Position numbers and translations under genes: made by a program | Shown here: in pieces, positions 8,898-17,197 of the stretch | Layout: each line of letters opens with the position of its first letter | Numbering within the stretch: the first letter of the stretch is position 1 | The notes under the pieces: model-generated | What the model saw: the letters and a program-made list of their open reading frames with translations, nothing else | Told to the model about the DNA's origin: nothing | Database searches by the model: none | Source of the DNA: Natronococcus roseus | GTDB lineage: Archaea; Halobacteriota; Halobacteria; Halobacteriales; Natrialbaceae | Reading direction: 5' to 3' | Assembly (NCBI RefSeq): GCF_043677095.1 | Contig: NZ_JBHLJR010000002.1 | Span: 248,001-312,000, forward strand | DNA length: 64,000 bases

Positions 8898-8930
8898 CTC
8901 GAGCGATACAGCTGAGTCATCGATCGTCGT
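8898..8930 (+). repeat. imperfect direct repeat, right copy
   Basis: Second copy of the 33-bp element at 7549-7581, including the Leu-Glu-Arg-Tyr-Ser-stop codons of the propeller gene. It lies outside any open gene. The copies are 1349 bp apart and enclose the toxin-antitoxin candidate. Confidence 0.6.
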
Positions 8931-9033
8931 GCGTTCGGTGCCCTCCGAGGGGGCGACCGATAGCTAGCGGTGTCGACTCCCCACAGTCGGGATAGCTACG
9001 TCCGTTATCCGTCTCCGTGGTGAAATCAGTGCC

Positions 9034-9546
9034 ATGATGGATCCGCCAGACCGGCCACCGGATCGACGCGTCGTGCTCTACCTCCGCCAGCACGCGTCCG
9101 CGGCGCTCGTCGAGGAGCTGTGCGGGCTCGTCGAGCGGGTCCGACGCCTCGAGGCCGACGGCGTCGCCGTGACCGTCGCGACCTGGGGACCCGTGACGCC
9201 CGCCCTCGAGCGACTCGGCGACACCGGGCCGTCGGTCTCGCTCACGGTCGATTCGTTCCAGGCGTGGGCCGATCGTGACGGGTACACGCTTCGGCCGGCG
9301 TTCAGCCGCTGTGAGACCACGTCGTTGCTCGAGTGCCGGCCGTGCACCGAACTCCGGGTGCCGACGGCGTGTCTGGCCGTCTCCGTCGACGGCGAGCTGC
9401 GCTGTGTCGTGCCCTGTTCGGACGGGGAGCGAACTTACGGCGTCGAGGCCTGTCTCGACGCGCTCGAGGCCGGACGGGGCGATCCCTTCGAGACGCCGGA
9501 GCCACGCGAGCCACCGCGCGAGGACGCGACGGTACCCCTCGAGTAG
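9034..9546 (+). CDS. haloarchaeal HTH-like small protein, function unknown
   Basis: 170 residues; ATG at 9034 or 9037. The N-terminal half, RVVLYLRQHASAALVEELCG then LVERVRRLEADGVAVTVATW, has the alpha/beta look of a haloarchaeal small regulator-like family. The C-terminal half has four Cys: C-E in SRCETTS, LECRPCTEL, and LRCVVPCSDG. It ends with RTYGVEACLDALEAG, which recurs as a truncated fragment at about 32855-32975. The Cys set could bind Zn or be redox active. No operon partner. Confidence 0.65.
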   Translation: MMDPPDRPPDRRVVLYLRQHASAALVEELCGLVERVRRLEADGVAVTVATWGPVTPALERLGDTGPSVSLTVDSFQAWADRDGYTLRPAFSRCETTSLLECRPCTELRVPTACLAVSVDGELRCVVPCSDGERTYGVEACLDALEAGRGDPFETPEPREPPREDATVPLE

Positions 9547-9762
9547 GCGTCGCTACCGACAGCTGTGATCGTCCCGCCGTCTCTTCGAGCGGCTACTCAT
9601 GCTGTCGAGAGAGCCGTGCTGAAGACAGCGCAGACAGCACCCCGACCAATGAAGAAGGACGACTCCTCCACACCAGGTCGCTACGCCAATAACAACTGAT
9701 CCGGGGAGCAACACTCGTTTCCGAGAAAGGCTTAATGCACTATCCATAGAACATGGATTGTG

Positions 9763-10329
9763 ATGTCCACTGAAAATCGCGTCTCGACTCCACCCGATCC
9801 GGAAGAGACGTTCAACGATCTACTCACGTATGCTGAACTCCTGACGACCCCACAGCTCGCTCGGTTGTATATTTATACTCTACAGCACGGTCCAGTCACA
9901 ATCGACACGATCAAAGACGAACTCGAGATGGCTCACTCGACGACCTACAAGTACATCGGGCAACTCGAGGAAATGAAGATCGTTTCTCGAGACGAAGATG
10001 AGACGCCAACAACGGTTATCGCAACACCGCTCACGCTCGAAATCGATGGCGCTCACGGCGAGTTCCGTGCGACACCGGCCGTAATCGATGCGATTGGACG
10101 ACAGCTCGAGAACGACGATATTCGCGTCTTTGTCGATCGACAAGGCGTCGCCAAACTCGCCGCAGCCGTTCATTACACTCGCCGCATTATCGAGGGCGAG
10201 CTCTCCCAGCGAACTGCTGCGAACAAACTCGAGGTTCACCCAGTCGAGGGGATGACCGTCTTCGCTGCGCTCCAGGACGTCCTCGAGGATGCAACGGCGT
10301 ACGATCCGTCCCTCGACCTCGCCGAGTGA
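9763..10329 (+). CDS. HTH-domain antitoxin-like regulator of a PIN toxin
   Basis: 188 residues from ATG 9763 (a GTG at 9760 is in frame). Residues 20-75 form a winged helix: LTTPQLARLYIYTLQHGPVT, then TIKDELEMAHSTTYKYIGQL. The C-terminal half is helical. It ends by overlapping the next gene (TGATG at 10327-10331). The organisation of HTH upstream of PIN is a known haloarchaeal toxin-antitoxin layout (DUF7437-type HTH). A TATA-like CTTAAT at about 9731 sits about 30 nt upstream. Confidence 0.75.
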   Translation: MSTENRVSTPPDPEETFNDLLTYAELLTTPQLARLYIYTLQHGPVTIDTIKDELEMAHSTTYKYIGQLEEMKIVSRDEDETPTTVIATPLTLEIDGAHGEFRATPAVIDAIGRQLENDDIRVFVDRQGVAKLAAAVHYTRRIIEGELSQRTAANKLEVHPVEGMTVFAALQDVLEDATAYDPSLDLAE

Positions 10330-10856
10330 TGACCGAGGAGTCGATTCCGAGCGACAGCGTCGTCATCATCGACAGCAGCGTGCTGTTCGCGATGGGTGGC
10401 CCTTCGAACGAGAAATATCAGGCTTTCGAGCGTCACGTCCAGCGCCAGAATCTGACGGTATACGTGCCTCAGCAGGTAGCTGCGGAATTGGGCGAAAGTC
10501 CGGATGCCTACGCCTACCAGCGTGATCGGTTGAAGGCTGCACAGGACGCTGGGTGGTTGCACCCTGGCGAAATCGATTTCACTCTGGCGACGGTCTCCGA
10601 CGTCGTCGACAAAACCAGGCGCCGGATGCTCGCCCTCTCTGCGGACGATGTCACGGAAGACGATATCGAGAAAACGGATACCATCCTCGCGGGAGTAGCC
10701 TACCAGTACGTCGTACGCAAAGAGACCCATGTCACACTACTCGTGAGTGATACGATCGCTGAACGGGCCATCGAAGATGCCCTCTCTGCAGTTGGCGTTG
10801 GTGATCGAACGACAGTAGTCGAGGGCCGGACGCTACTACGATCTCTCATGGATTGA
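10329..10856 (+). CDS. PIN-domain ribonuclease, toxin partner
   Basis: 175 residues from ATG 10329 (GTG 10326 in frame). PIN features: VVIIDSSVLFAMGG carries the first Asp, YVPQQVAAELGE the conserved Glu, DDIEKTDTILAGVAY the second Asp, and LLVSDTIAERAIEDAL the fourth acidic position. It overlaps the HTH gene by one base. The probable role is Mg2+-dependent RNA cleavage held in check by the upstream HTH protein. It differs strongly from the VapC at 2263. Confidence 0.8.
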   Translation: MTEESIPSDSVVIIDSSVLFAMGGPSNEKYQAFERHVQRQNLTVYVPQQVAAELGESPDAYAYQRDRLKAAQDAGWLHPGEIDFTLATVSDVVDKTRRRMLALSADDVTEDDIEKTDTILAGVAYQYVVRKETHVTLLVSDTIAERAIEDALSAVGVGDRTTVVEGRTLLRSLMD

Positions 10857-11197
10857 TCTTACTCGTGAGAGAGTGCAGTGACTTCCTCCCCACCCTACTC
10901 GCCCATCGCTGACGCGGTTCGCTCCTTGAGGACACATACGCTCCATGCGTCACTTGCGTAGGTGCGCTCGGCTTGGGTGGTCTCACGGCGGTGTCACCAC
11001 CGCTCCCATCCCGAGGCGAGTCATCACTGCTTGGCTGTGACCATGACCTAACTGAGAGTCTGCTACACACACTCATTCCCAAAGGGCGAGATCCTCTCGC
11101 TAGTAAAGAAAACAGTTCTCGAGACCGTCTGCTTAATAAATCTAGTTCCGAAAGGCGAAACAGACAAGTCATTACCGCAGTAATCATTATGTAGCGT
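10857..11197. other. intergenic with an orphan IS200/IS605-type end
   Basis: About 340 bp between the PIN gene and the ATPase. It holds an IS end remnant at 10888-10924 and GC-rich inverted-repeat-like words (GGCGGTGTCACCACCGC around 10988-11005). The last 60 bp before the ATPase are AT-rich and likely its promoter. No gene seen. Confidence 0.5.
10888..10924 (+). mobile_element. orphan end of an IS200/IS605-type element
   Basis: CCCCACCCTACTCGCCCATC and the following bases to TTCGCTCC align with 48912-48948, the 3' end region of the tnpB gene at 48928-50184, with only small gaps. No tnpB frame is left here. It is a trace of an excised or decayed element, or a solo end. Confidence 0.5.
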
Positions 11198-12589
11198 ATG
11201 ACCTTCTACGACCGGGCCGACGAACTCACCGCACTAAACACCGCCTTCAAATCGTCCGGTCATGCCTTCTATGTCGTATATGGCAGGCGTCGAGTTGGGA
11301 AAACAGCGCTGCTCAAAGAATTCTGTTCTGGACACGATCACATATACTTCCTCGCAGCCCAGGAGGCCGAACACCGCCAGCGGGAGAAGTTCGTCGAACA
11401 AGTCGCAGATGCGTTCGACGATCGCGTCCCTCGGATTGATGGCTGGGACGAGGCCTTCGAATACCTTGGCGAGAAACTCACGACAGATACCGTCGCGGTG
11501 GTCATCGACGAATTTCCCTATTTGGTCGAGGAAAACGACTCGCTCCCATCATACCTGCAGTCGTTTGTCGACGAACACCTCCAAGACACAGACTCGATGC
11601 TCGTCCTCTGTGGCTCGAGCGTGAGCACGATGGAGTCAGAAGTGCTTGGTCACGAAAGTCCACTGTACGGTCGGCGAACGGGGCAGCTCGATCTGCAGCC
11701 GTTCTCGTTCCAGCAGGCCAGCGAAGCCATCGGATACGATATCGAAGATGCAGTTCGATCGTATTCGGTGACCGGCGGGACGCCGATGTATCTCACGCTC
11801 TTTGACTACGACGACTCGCTCGCTACAAACATCCAAACACGAATCCTTTCGCCAACGGCCGTCCTCTACAACGAACCGGAGTTTCTCTTGCGAACGGAAC
11901 TGCGCAATCCTGCTCGATACATGAGCATCCTCGAGGCCGTCGCGCTTGGTCATACAACACCAAATGAGATTTCCGGAGCAACAGGGATCGATTCGGGGCC
12001 CCTCTCGAAGTATCTCCAGACGCTCCGTCGGCTCCGGCTCATCGACCGCAAAATCCCCGTGACGGCGTCTGCGAAGAAATCGAAGCGCTCGCGCTATCAC
12101 GTCGCCGACGAGTTCCTTCGATTCTGGTTTCGCTTCGTCGAGCCAAATCGCTCGAGTATCGAAGAAGCACCGCAAGTCGTCTTCGAGGGAACGATCGAAC
12201 CGAACCTTTCGACCCATACTGCACGGACATTTGAAGAGATCTGCCAGGAAGCGATCTGGGAGGAGATTCGGCAGGAGAACCTCGAACCATACTCGGCGGT
12301 TGGACCATGGTGGTATGGGGAAACCGAGATCGATATCGTTGGCCTCGCTCCTGATGCTGATCGAATGCTCCTTGCCGAGTGCAAATGGACCACTGAGCCA
12401 GTTGGTCACGCACTCGTAGACGACCTTCGATCGAAGACGGAGAACGTCCGATGGGGTTCGCCTGACCGAGACGAACAGTTTGCACTCTTCTCAAAAAGTG
12501 GTTTTGTCGATGGACTCGGGACGGATCTCAGCAGTAATTGGACACTCTTCGACCTAGAGGACCTCCGTACACTCTTTCGGCGGGAGTGA
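11198..12589 (+). CDS. archaeal AAA ATPase with DUF234 nuclease-like C-terminus
   Basis: 463 residues. Walker A GRRRVGKT at residues 29-36 and Walker B VAVVIDEFPYL near residue 108; an arginine-sensor-like GSSVSTME follows. Residues about 255-305 form a wHTH (TTPNEISGATGIDSGPLSKY). The C-terminal domain has TEIDIVGLA, then LLAECKWT, the D-x(n)-E-x-K pattern of a PD-(D/E)XK fold as in the DUF234 family. These STAND-like archaeal ATPases are common accessory genes of unknown role, perhaps in defence or plasmid biology. It stands alone, next to a toxin-antitoxin pair. Confidence 0.88.
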   Translation: MTFYDRADELTALNTAFKSSGHAFYVVYGRRRVGKTALLKEFCSGHDHIYFLAAQEAEHRQREKFVEQVADAFDDRVPRIDGWDEAFEYLGEKLTTDTVAVVIDEFPYLVEENDSLPSYLQSFVDEHLQDTDSMLVLCGSSVSTMESEVLGHESPLYGRRTGQLDLQPFSFQQASEAIGYDIEDAVRSYSVTGGTPMYLTLFDYDDSLATNIQTRILSPTAVLYNEPEFLLRTELRNPARYMSILEAVALGHTTPNEISGATGIDSGPLSKYLQTLRRLRLIDRKIPVTASAKKSKRSRYHVADEFLRFWFRFVEPNRSSIEEAPQVVFEGTIEPNLSTHTARTFEEICQEAIWEEIRQENLEPYSAVGPWWYGETEIDIVGLAPDADRMLLAECKWTTEPVGHALVDDLRSKTENVRWGSPDRDEQFALFSKSGFVDGLGTDLSSNWTLFDLEDLRTLFRRE

Positions 12590-12835
12590 GGGCTCACGGT
12601 GTTTCCTCGATGATTTCGATGCGTTCGATCTAGCCCATAGATACAGAACGTCCCACTTCGATAATGTAGCCGCGCGTGAGGAGACCGTCCATGCCTGGTC
12701 CTCGTTACTCGTTAACCTCGCTCCGGTCCATCCGGTGCCAGTCGATGCACTCTCGGCCGCTCTCGCCGTCGACACGGCCATCGCGGACGAAGTCCCGGGT
12801 ACGAGCGCTGGGACCCTCGCTCGAGCGGGAGCGCG

Positions 12836-14065
12836 TCAGTCGTCGACGCGATACCGCCGTCGAACCTCGCTGAGTTCGGGCTGGATCTCCGTCGGACTGC
12901 CGGCTGCGGCCATCGCACTCTCGGTGTCTTTCAGTCCGGAGCCGGTGACGACGGCCAGGACCGACTCGTCGTCGTCGATGATCCCCTCGGCGAGTGCGCT
13001 TTGAATCCCGGCGATCGGCGTCGCTCCAGCGGGTTCGGCGTAGAGGCCTTCGGTGCTGCCGAGCGTCTGCTCCGCGTGCAGGATCTCCGCGTCGCTGACG
13101 ACGACCGAGGTCCCCCCGCTCTCGTGGAGCGCCCTGGTCGCCTTTACCGTGTTGCGCGGCCGGCCGACGGCGATACTGTCGGCCACCGTCGCCGCGACGT
13201 CGTCGCTCGAGTCGTGGGCGTGGAAGGCGTCGTGAATGGCGCGTGCGCCCTCGGCCTGGACGCCGAGCAGCTTCGGAGTGTCGTCGACGTAGCCCAGGTC
13301 GTAGAACTCGCGAAAGCCCTTCCAGCCGCCGGCGATCGTACAGCCGTCGCCCATCGAGAAGACGAGCCAGTCGGGGACGTCTGCTTGTGTCTGTTCGGCG
13401 AGTTCGTGGCCGACCGTCCGTTTCCCTTCGACCTGGAAGGGGTTGATCGCCGCGTTGCGGTTGTACCAGCCGTACTCGTCGGTCACCTCCATACTGAGGT
13501 CGTAGGCCTCGTCGTAGCTTCCCCGGACGGCGAGGACGTCGGCGCCGTAGACGAGCGGCTGGGCCAGTTTCTCCTTCGGGGTGTCGTTCGGCACGAAGAG
13601 TCGACAGTCGAGCCCGCCGCGGGCGGCGTAGCCGGCGAGCGACGCCGCGGCGTTGCCCGTCGACGCACAGGTCACGACCTCCCGGCCGGCGTGGGCGGCC
13701 TTCGTGACCGAGACGCTGGTCGCCCGGTCTTTGAGCACGCCCGTCGGGTTGCGGCCGTCGTCTTTGATTCGCGTGTCGACGCCCAGCGCCTCGCTCAGTC
13801 GTGGCGCGTCGTGGAGTGCCGTACCGCCTTCCTGTAACGTCACGGGCTCCGCGTCGTCGGCGACGGGCAGGAACGCCCGGTACTTCCACTGGTTCTCGAT
13901 CCGGCCGTCGAGCGGTTCGTCGAAGCGTTCCTGGATGACGTCGTAGTCGTAGGTGACCTCGAGAATCCCCCCGACGCCGGGATGGTTCGCACAGGTGTAG
14001 CGGAGTTGGTCGGGGTCGTACGTCTCGCCACAGCGGGTACACTCGAGCGCTCGGACGTGTTTCAT
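12836..14065 (-). CDS. thrC: threonine synthase
   Basis: 409 residues from ATG 14065. It converts O-phospho-L-homoserine to L-threonine and phosphate with PLP. The N-terminal zinc-ribbon-like LECTRCGETY, usual in archaeal ThrC, is followed by LQEGGTALHDAPRL. The PLP lysine lies in NPTGVLKDRATS, the phosphate-binding loop is CASTGNAAAS, and VVTGSGLKD is near the C-terminus. The frame is open upstream, but the start before the Cys ribbon fits the family. It is a lone housekeeping gene, which suggests the accessory region begins after it. Confidence 0.95.
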   Translation of the reverse strand: MKHVRALECTRCGETYDPDQLRYTCANHPGVGGILEVTYDYDVIQERFDEPLDGRIENQWKYRAFLPVADDAEPVTLQEGGTALHDAPRLSEALGVDTRIKDDGRNPTGVLKDRATSVSVTKAAHAGREVVTCASTGNAAASLAGYAARGGLDCRLFVPNDTPKEKLAQPLVYGADVLAVRGSYDEAYDLSMEVTDEYGWYNRNAAINPFQVEGKRTVGHELAEQTQADVPDWLVFSMGDGCTIAGGWKGFREFYDLGYVDDTPKLLGVQAEGARAIHDAFHAHDSSDDVAATVADSIAVGRPRNTVKATRALHESGGTSVVVSDAEILHAEQTLGSTEGLYAEPAGATPIAGIQSALAEGIIDDDESVLAVVTGSGLKDTESAMAAAGSPTEIQPELSEVRRRYRVDD

Positions 14066-14669
14066 GGGTGGAAAACGGGCGACTGGAGTGAGAAGGTTTT
14101 CCTCCGGTGGACGGTTCTCTGTTGTCGGCCCGGACAATGGGTGGCCGACGTGGCTCGAGTGTTCGCACTCGGTCTGGTCGACTCCGCCGTCAGCTGGTGG
14201 TGTGGTCTCCCGTCGGGTCGGCTGCAATCGGACTCCCGCACCGCTCGCTGCGCGTGTGGCCGGTGACGGACCGCCGTTCGCGTCCCTAGCGACGAGCGGG
14301 CGTCGTGCGACGGCGATTCGTGGGCGAACGAGAGCCGGCGTGTCGGCTCCCTCGAGCGTAGCCGGGTTTCTGGAGTGGGGTTGGGCTCGCTCTCGAGACG
14401 AGTCCTCGAGCGAACGCGCCGAACGCCTCGAGCGGGAGTCGTGTTCGGTTCCGTCACTAGAGCCGAGAGGTTCGGTCGATCTCCTCAGTTGTCCTGAACG
14501 ATTGATCAGCCAGAACCGCGTCCAGCGAGGGAGGTTTCGGCCGAAAAGGACTTTTTCGATGACTCTCTCGAAACACTAGTTATTTGTGCTTCGCCAGCTA
14601 TTTACTCCTCGTCTAAGAACATTGGTTCGACCTGACTATCGTTGGAATCGTCTCTATCCCTGAGCACAA
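14066..14669. other. intergenic leader of the glycan cluster
   Basis: About 600 bp between thrC and the dehydrogenase, divergent. There are no convincing genes on either strand. AT-rich words near 14575-14590 (CACTAGTTATTTG) may be promoter elements. The length suggests regulatory content or a past insertion. Confidence 0.45.
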
Positions 14670-14753
14670 ATGAGCCCCCCAAACAGCATCCCCGAGGAAG
14701 AACTGAGCACCGAAACGCCGACTACCGACCGATCGCGGAGGGTCCAGGCGTGA
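14670..14753 (+). CDS. possible 27-aa upstream ORF overlapping the dehydrogenase start
   Basis: ATG at 14670, stop TGA at 14751-14753, sharing bases with the GTG start at 14750 of the next gene. The peptide is polar (MSPPNSIPEEELSTETPTTD then RSRRVQA). It may couple translation of the dehydrogenase or be chance. The same arrangement appears at 22279-22365 and 53542-53637. Confidence 0.3.
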   Translation: MSPPNSIPEEELSTETPTTDRSRRVQA

Positions 14754-16057
14754 GCGAGTACCAGTACGAGGAGCCAGTCGAGACGACCGCGAGCGTCTGC
14801 GTCGTCGGCCTGGGCTACGTGGGCCTCCCGCTGGCCGCGGCGTTCGACGCCGCGGGCAACGACGTCACCGGGTTCGACATCGACCCCGACAAGGTCGCGA
14901 CCCTCGAGTCCGGCGTCGACCCCACCGGCGACGTCGGCGACGAGGCCATCGCCGAGGGCGGGATCGAGTACACTACCGACAGCGCCGACATCGCGAACGC
15001 GGAGTTCGTCATCGTGGCGGTGCCGACCCCCGTCGACGCCAACGAGAAGCCGAACCTCGGGATCGTCGAGGGCGCCGCGAAGACGGTCGGCGAGAACATG
15101 ACCGAAGGGACGACCGTCGTCCTCGAGTCGACGGTCTACCCGGGCGCGACCCGGGAGGTGTTCGTCCCGGCGCTCGAGGAGGCCTCGGGGATGACCGCCG
15201 GCGAGGAGTTCGACGTGGGTTACTCGCCCGAGCGGATGGTGCCCGGCGACACCGAACACGGCCTGGCGAACGTTGTCAAGATCGTGAGCGCGTTAACCGA
15301 CGAGGGCCGCGACGAACTGGTCGAGCTGTACGGCACCGTCGTCGACGCGGGGTTGCATGAGGCGCCGACGATCGAGACCGCCGAGGCCGCCAAATGCGTC
15401 GAGAACACCCAGCGCGACGTCAACATCGCCCTGATGAACGAGCTCGCGATGGTATGTGACGAGCTGGACCTCGATACCGAGGCGGTGCTCGAGGCCGCGG
15501 GCACGAAGTGGAACTTCCACGAGTACGAGCCCGGCCTGGTCGGGGGCCACTGCATCCCCGTCGATCCGTTCTATCTGTTGTATCGGAGCGAACGCGAGGG
15601 CGTCGACCCCGAGCTCATCCGGACGAGCCGCGAGGTCAACGAGTCGGTCTCCGACCACCTCGCCGACATGACGATCCGGGCGTTAAACGAGAGCGAGAAG
15701 GTCCCGAAGAACAGCCGCGTGCTCGTCGCCGGGCTGGCGTACAAGCCCGACGTCGACGACATCCGCACCTCGAAGATCGGCCAGGTCATCGAGGAGCTGC
15801 GTGGGTACGGGATCGAGGTCGTCGGCTTCGACCCCCACGCCGACCCCGAGGCGACCCGGGAGGCGTTCGACGTCGAGATCCAGGACGCCTTCGACGTCAC
15901 CGAGTTCGACGGGCTCGTCATCGGCACGCCACACAGTGAGTTCCAGTCGCTGTCGCCCGCGACGCTGGCCGACCAGATGGCCGATCGGCCGGTGCTGATC
16001 GACATCGACGGCACGTTCGAGGATCAGTCGGAGCTGTTCACCTACCGGAGGTTGTAA
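14750..16057 (+). CDS. nucleotide-sugar dehydrogenase (UDP-sugar 6-dehydrogenase, WecC/AglM type)
   Basis: 435 residues from GTG 14750. It oxidises a UDP-hexose (Glc, GlcNAc or ManNAc) to the uronic acid with two NAD+. The Rossmann motif is CVVGLGYVGLPLA at residues 13-25. EAAKCVENTQRDVNIALMNE holds the catalytic Lys and Asn, and GGHCIPVDPFYL the catalytic Cys. LVAGLAYKPDVDDIRTSK marks the C-terminal UDP-binding domain. The P-V-D-P-F-Y-L wording leans toward the UDP-ManNAc/GlcNAc branch, but AglM-like UDP-glucose use is possible. One base separates it from the GT2 gene, so they form an operon supplying uronic acids for a glycan. Confidence 0.9.
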   Translation: MSEYQYEEPVETTASVCVVGLGYVGLPLAAAFDAAGNDVTGFDIDPDKVATLESGVDPTGDVGDEAIAEGGIEYTTDSADIANAEFVIVAVPTPVDANEKPNLGIVEGAAKTVGENMTEGTTVVLESTVYPGATREVFVPALEEASGMTAGEEFDVGYSPERMVPGDTEHGLANVVKIVSALTDEGRDELVELYGTVVDAGLHEAPTIETAEAAKCVENTQRDVNIALMNELAMVCDELDLDTEAVLEAAGTKWNFHEYEPGLVGGHCIPVDPFYLLYRSEREGVDPELIRTSREVNESVSDHLADMTIRALNESEKVPKNSRVLVAGLAYKPDVDDIRTSKIGQVIEELRGYGIEVVGFDPHADPEATREAFDVEIQDAFDVTEFDGLVIGTPHSEFQSLSPATLADQMADRPVLIDIDGTFEDQSELFTYRRL

Positions 16058-16058
16058 C

Positions 16059-17135
16059 ATGTACCGCGACCACTCGATCGGCGTCGTCATCCCGGCGTAC
16101 AACGAGGAAGGGTTCATCGGCGACGTGATTCGGGGGATGCCCGACTACGTCGACCGCATGTTCGTCATCGACGACTGTTCAACTGATGGGACGTGGGACG
16201 AGATGCTCGAGGCCGCGCGCGAGGACGCCGGCGTCAGCGAGTCGTTCGTCGAGGCCAGCGGGCAGGAGCTCGACTACGCGCGCGAGGCCCGCACCGACGG
16301 CGGCGGGATGCTCGCCGAGCGCGCGATCGTCCACGATCCCGTCGGACGGGTGGTGCCGATCGAACACCGCGAGAACCTCGGCGCGGGCGGGGCGATCAAG
16401 ACGGGGTATCTCGCCGCTCGAGACGCGGGCGTGGATATCACCGCGACCGTCGACGGCGACGGCCAGATGGACCTCGAGCAGATGACGCGGCTGCTGGATC
16501 CGATCGTCGAGGACAAAGCGGACTACGCGAAGGCTAATCGGTTGTTGTACAAGGAATTTCGGTCCGATATGCCGCCGTTCCGGTTCTTCGGGAACTCGAT
16601 TTTGACCTTTTTGACGAAGATCGCTAGCGGGTACTGGAAGACGATGGATCCCCAGAACGGGTACACGGCGATCTCGAGTTACGCGCTCGAGAACGCCGGG
16701 CTCGAGGATCTGTACGAGTACTACGGCTACTGTAACGATCTGCTGATCAAGTTGAACGCGAAGGGGATGCGCGTCGCCGACGTCGCGATGCCCGCGCTGT
16801 ACGGCGACGAGGAGTCCTCGATCTCGTATCCGAGCTACATCTGGAACGTCTCGGGGATGTTGCTTCGAGGGTTCCTCTGGCGGCTAAAAACGAAGTACCT
16901 CGTGCTGGACTTTCATCCGCTCGCGCTGTTTTACTTCTTCGGCGCTGGAACCGCCGGCCTGGGAGTTCTGGCTGGCCTCTGGGCGCTGTACACTGCCCTA
17001 TTCCTCGGCGAGTCGCTGTTCATGCGCGGCACGGTAAGTATGATGCTGTTCACGATGGGTAGCATGTTCCTGATGTTTGCCATGCTGTTCGATATGCAGG
17101 TTAACGAGGCTCAGGAGACGCAGATTCGGGAGTAG
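16059..17135 (+). CDS. GT2 glycosyltransferase, dolichol-phosphate hexosyltransferase type
   Basis: 358 residues. GT-A fold: VVIPAYNEEGFIGDVI at residues 9-24, FVIDDCSTDGTWDEM at 35-49, then ATVDGDGQMDLEQM with the metal-binding D-x-D-like centre. Two C-terminal hydrophobic segments (about 280-305 and 320-345) anchor it in the membrane. The family loads sugars onto dolichol phosphate for N-glycosylation or lipid-linked glycan assembly. It directly follows the nucleotide-sugar dehydrogenase. The 5'-truncated paralog at 703-1602 differs mainly by losing the N-terminal 75 residues. Confidence 0.9.
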   Translation: MYRDHSIGVVIPAYNEEGFIGDVIRGMPDYVDRMFVIDDCSTDGTWDEMLEAAREDAGVSESFVEASGQELDYAREARTDGGGMLAERAIVHDPVGRVVPIEHRENLGAGGAIKTGYLAARDAGVDITATVDGDGQMDLEQMTRLLDPIVEDKADYAKANRLLYKEFRSDMPPFRFFGNSILTFLTKIASGYWKTMDPQNGYTAISSYALENAGLEDLYEYYGYCNDLLIKLNAKGMRVADVAMPALYGDEESSISYPSYIWNVSGMLLRGFLWRLKTKYLVLDFHPLALFYFFGAGTAGLGVLAGLWALYTALFLGESLFMRGTVSMMLFTMGSMFLMFAMLFDMQVNEAQETQIRE

Positions 17136-17197
17136 ACGCAGCGAACGAGCCGCAAATCAGTTTTCGAATTCCGCAGGCGCTCAAATAGCGGCCGGTG

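Noticed and set aside
12705..14168. 487-residue minus-strand frame over thrC
   Set aside because: Arg/Pro-rich shadow in another frame of the threonine synthase gene.
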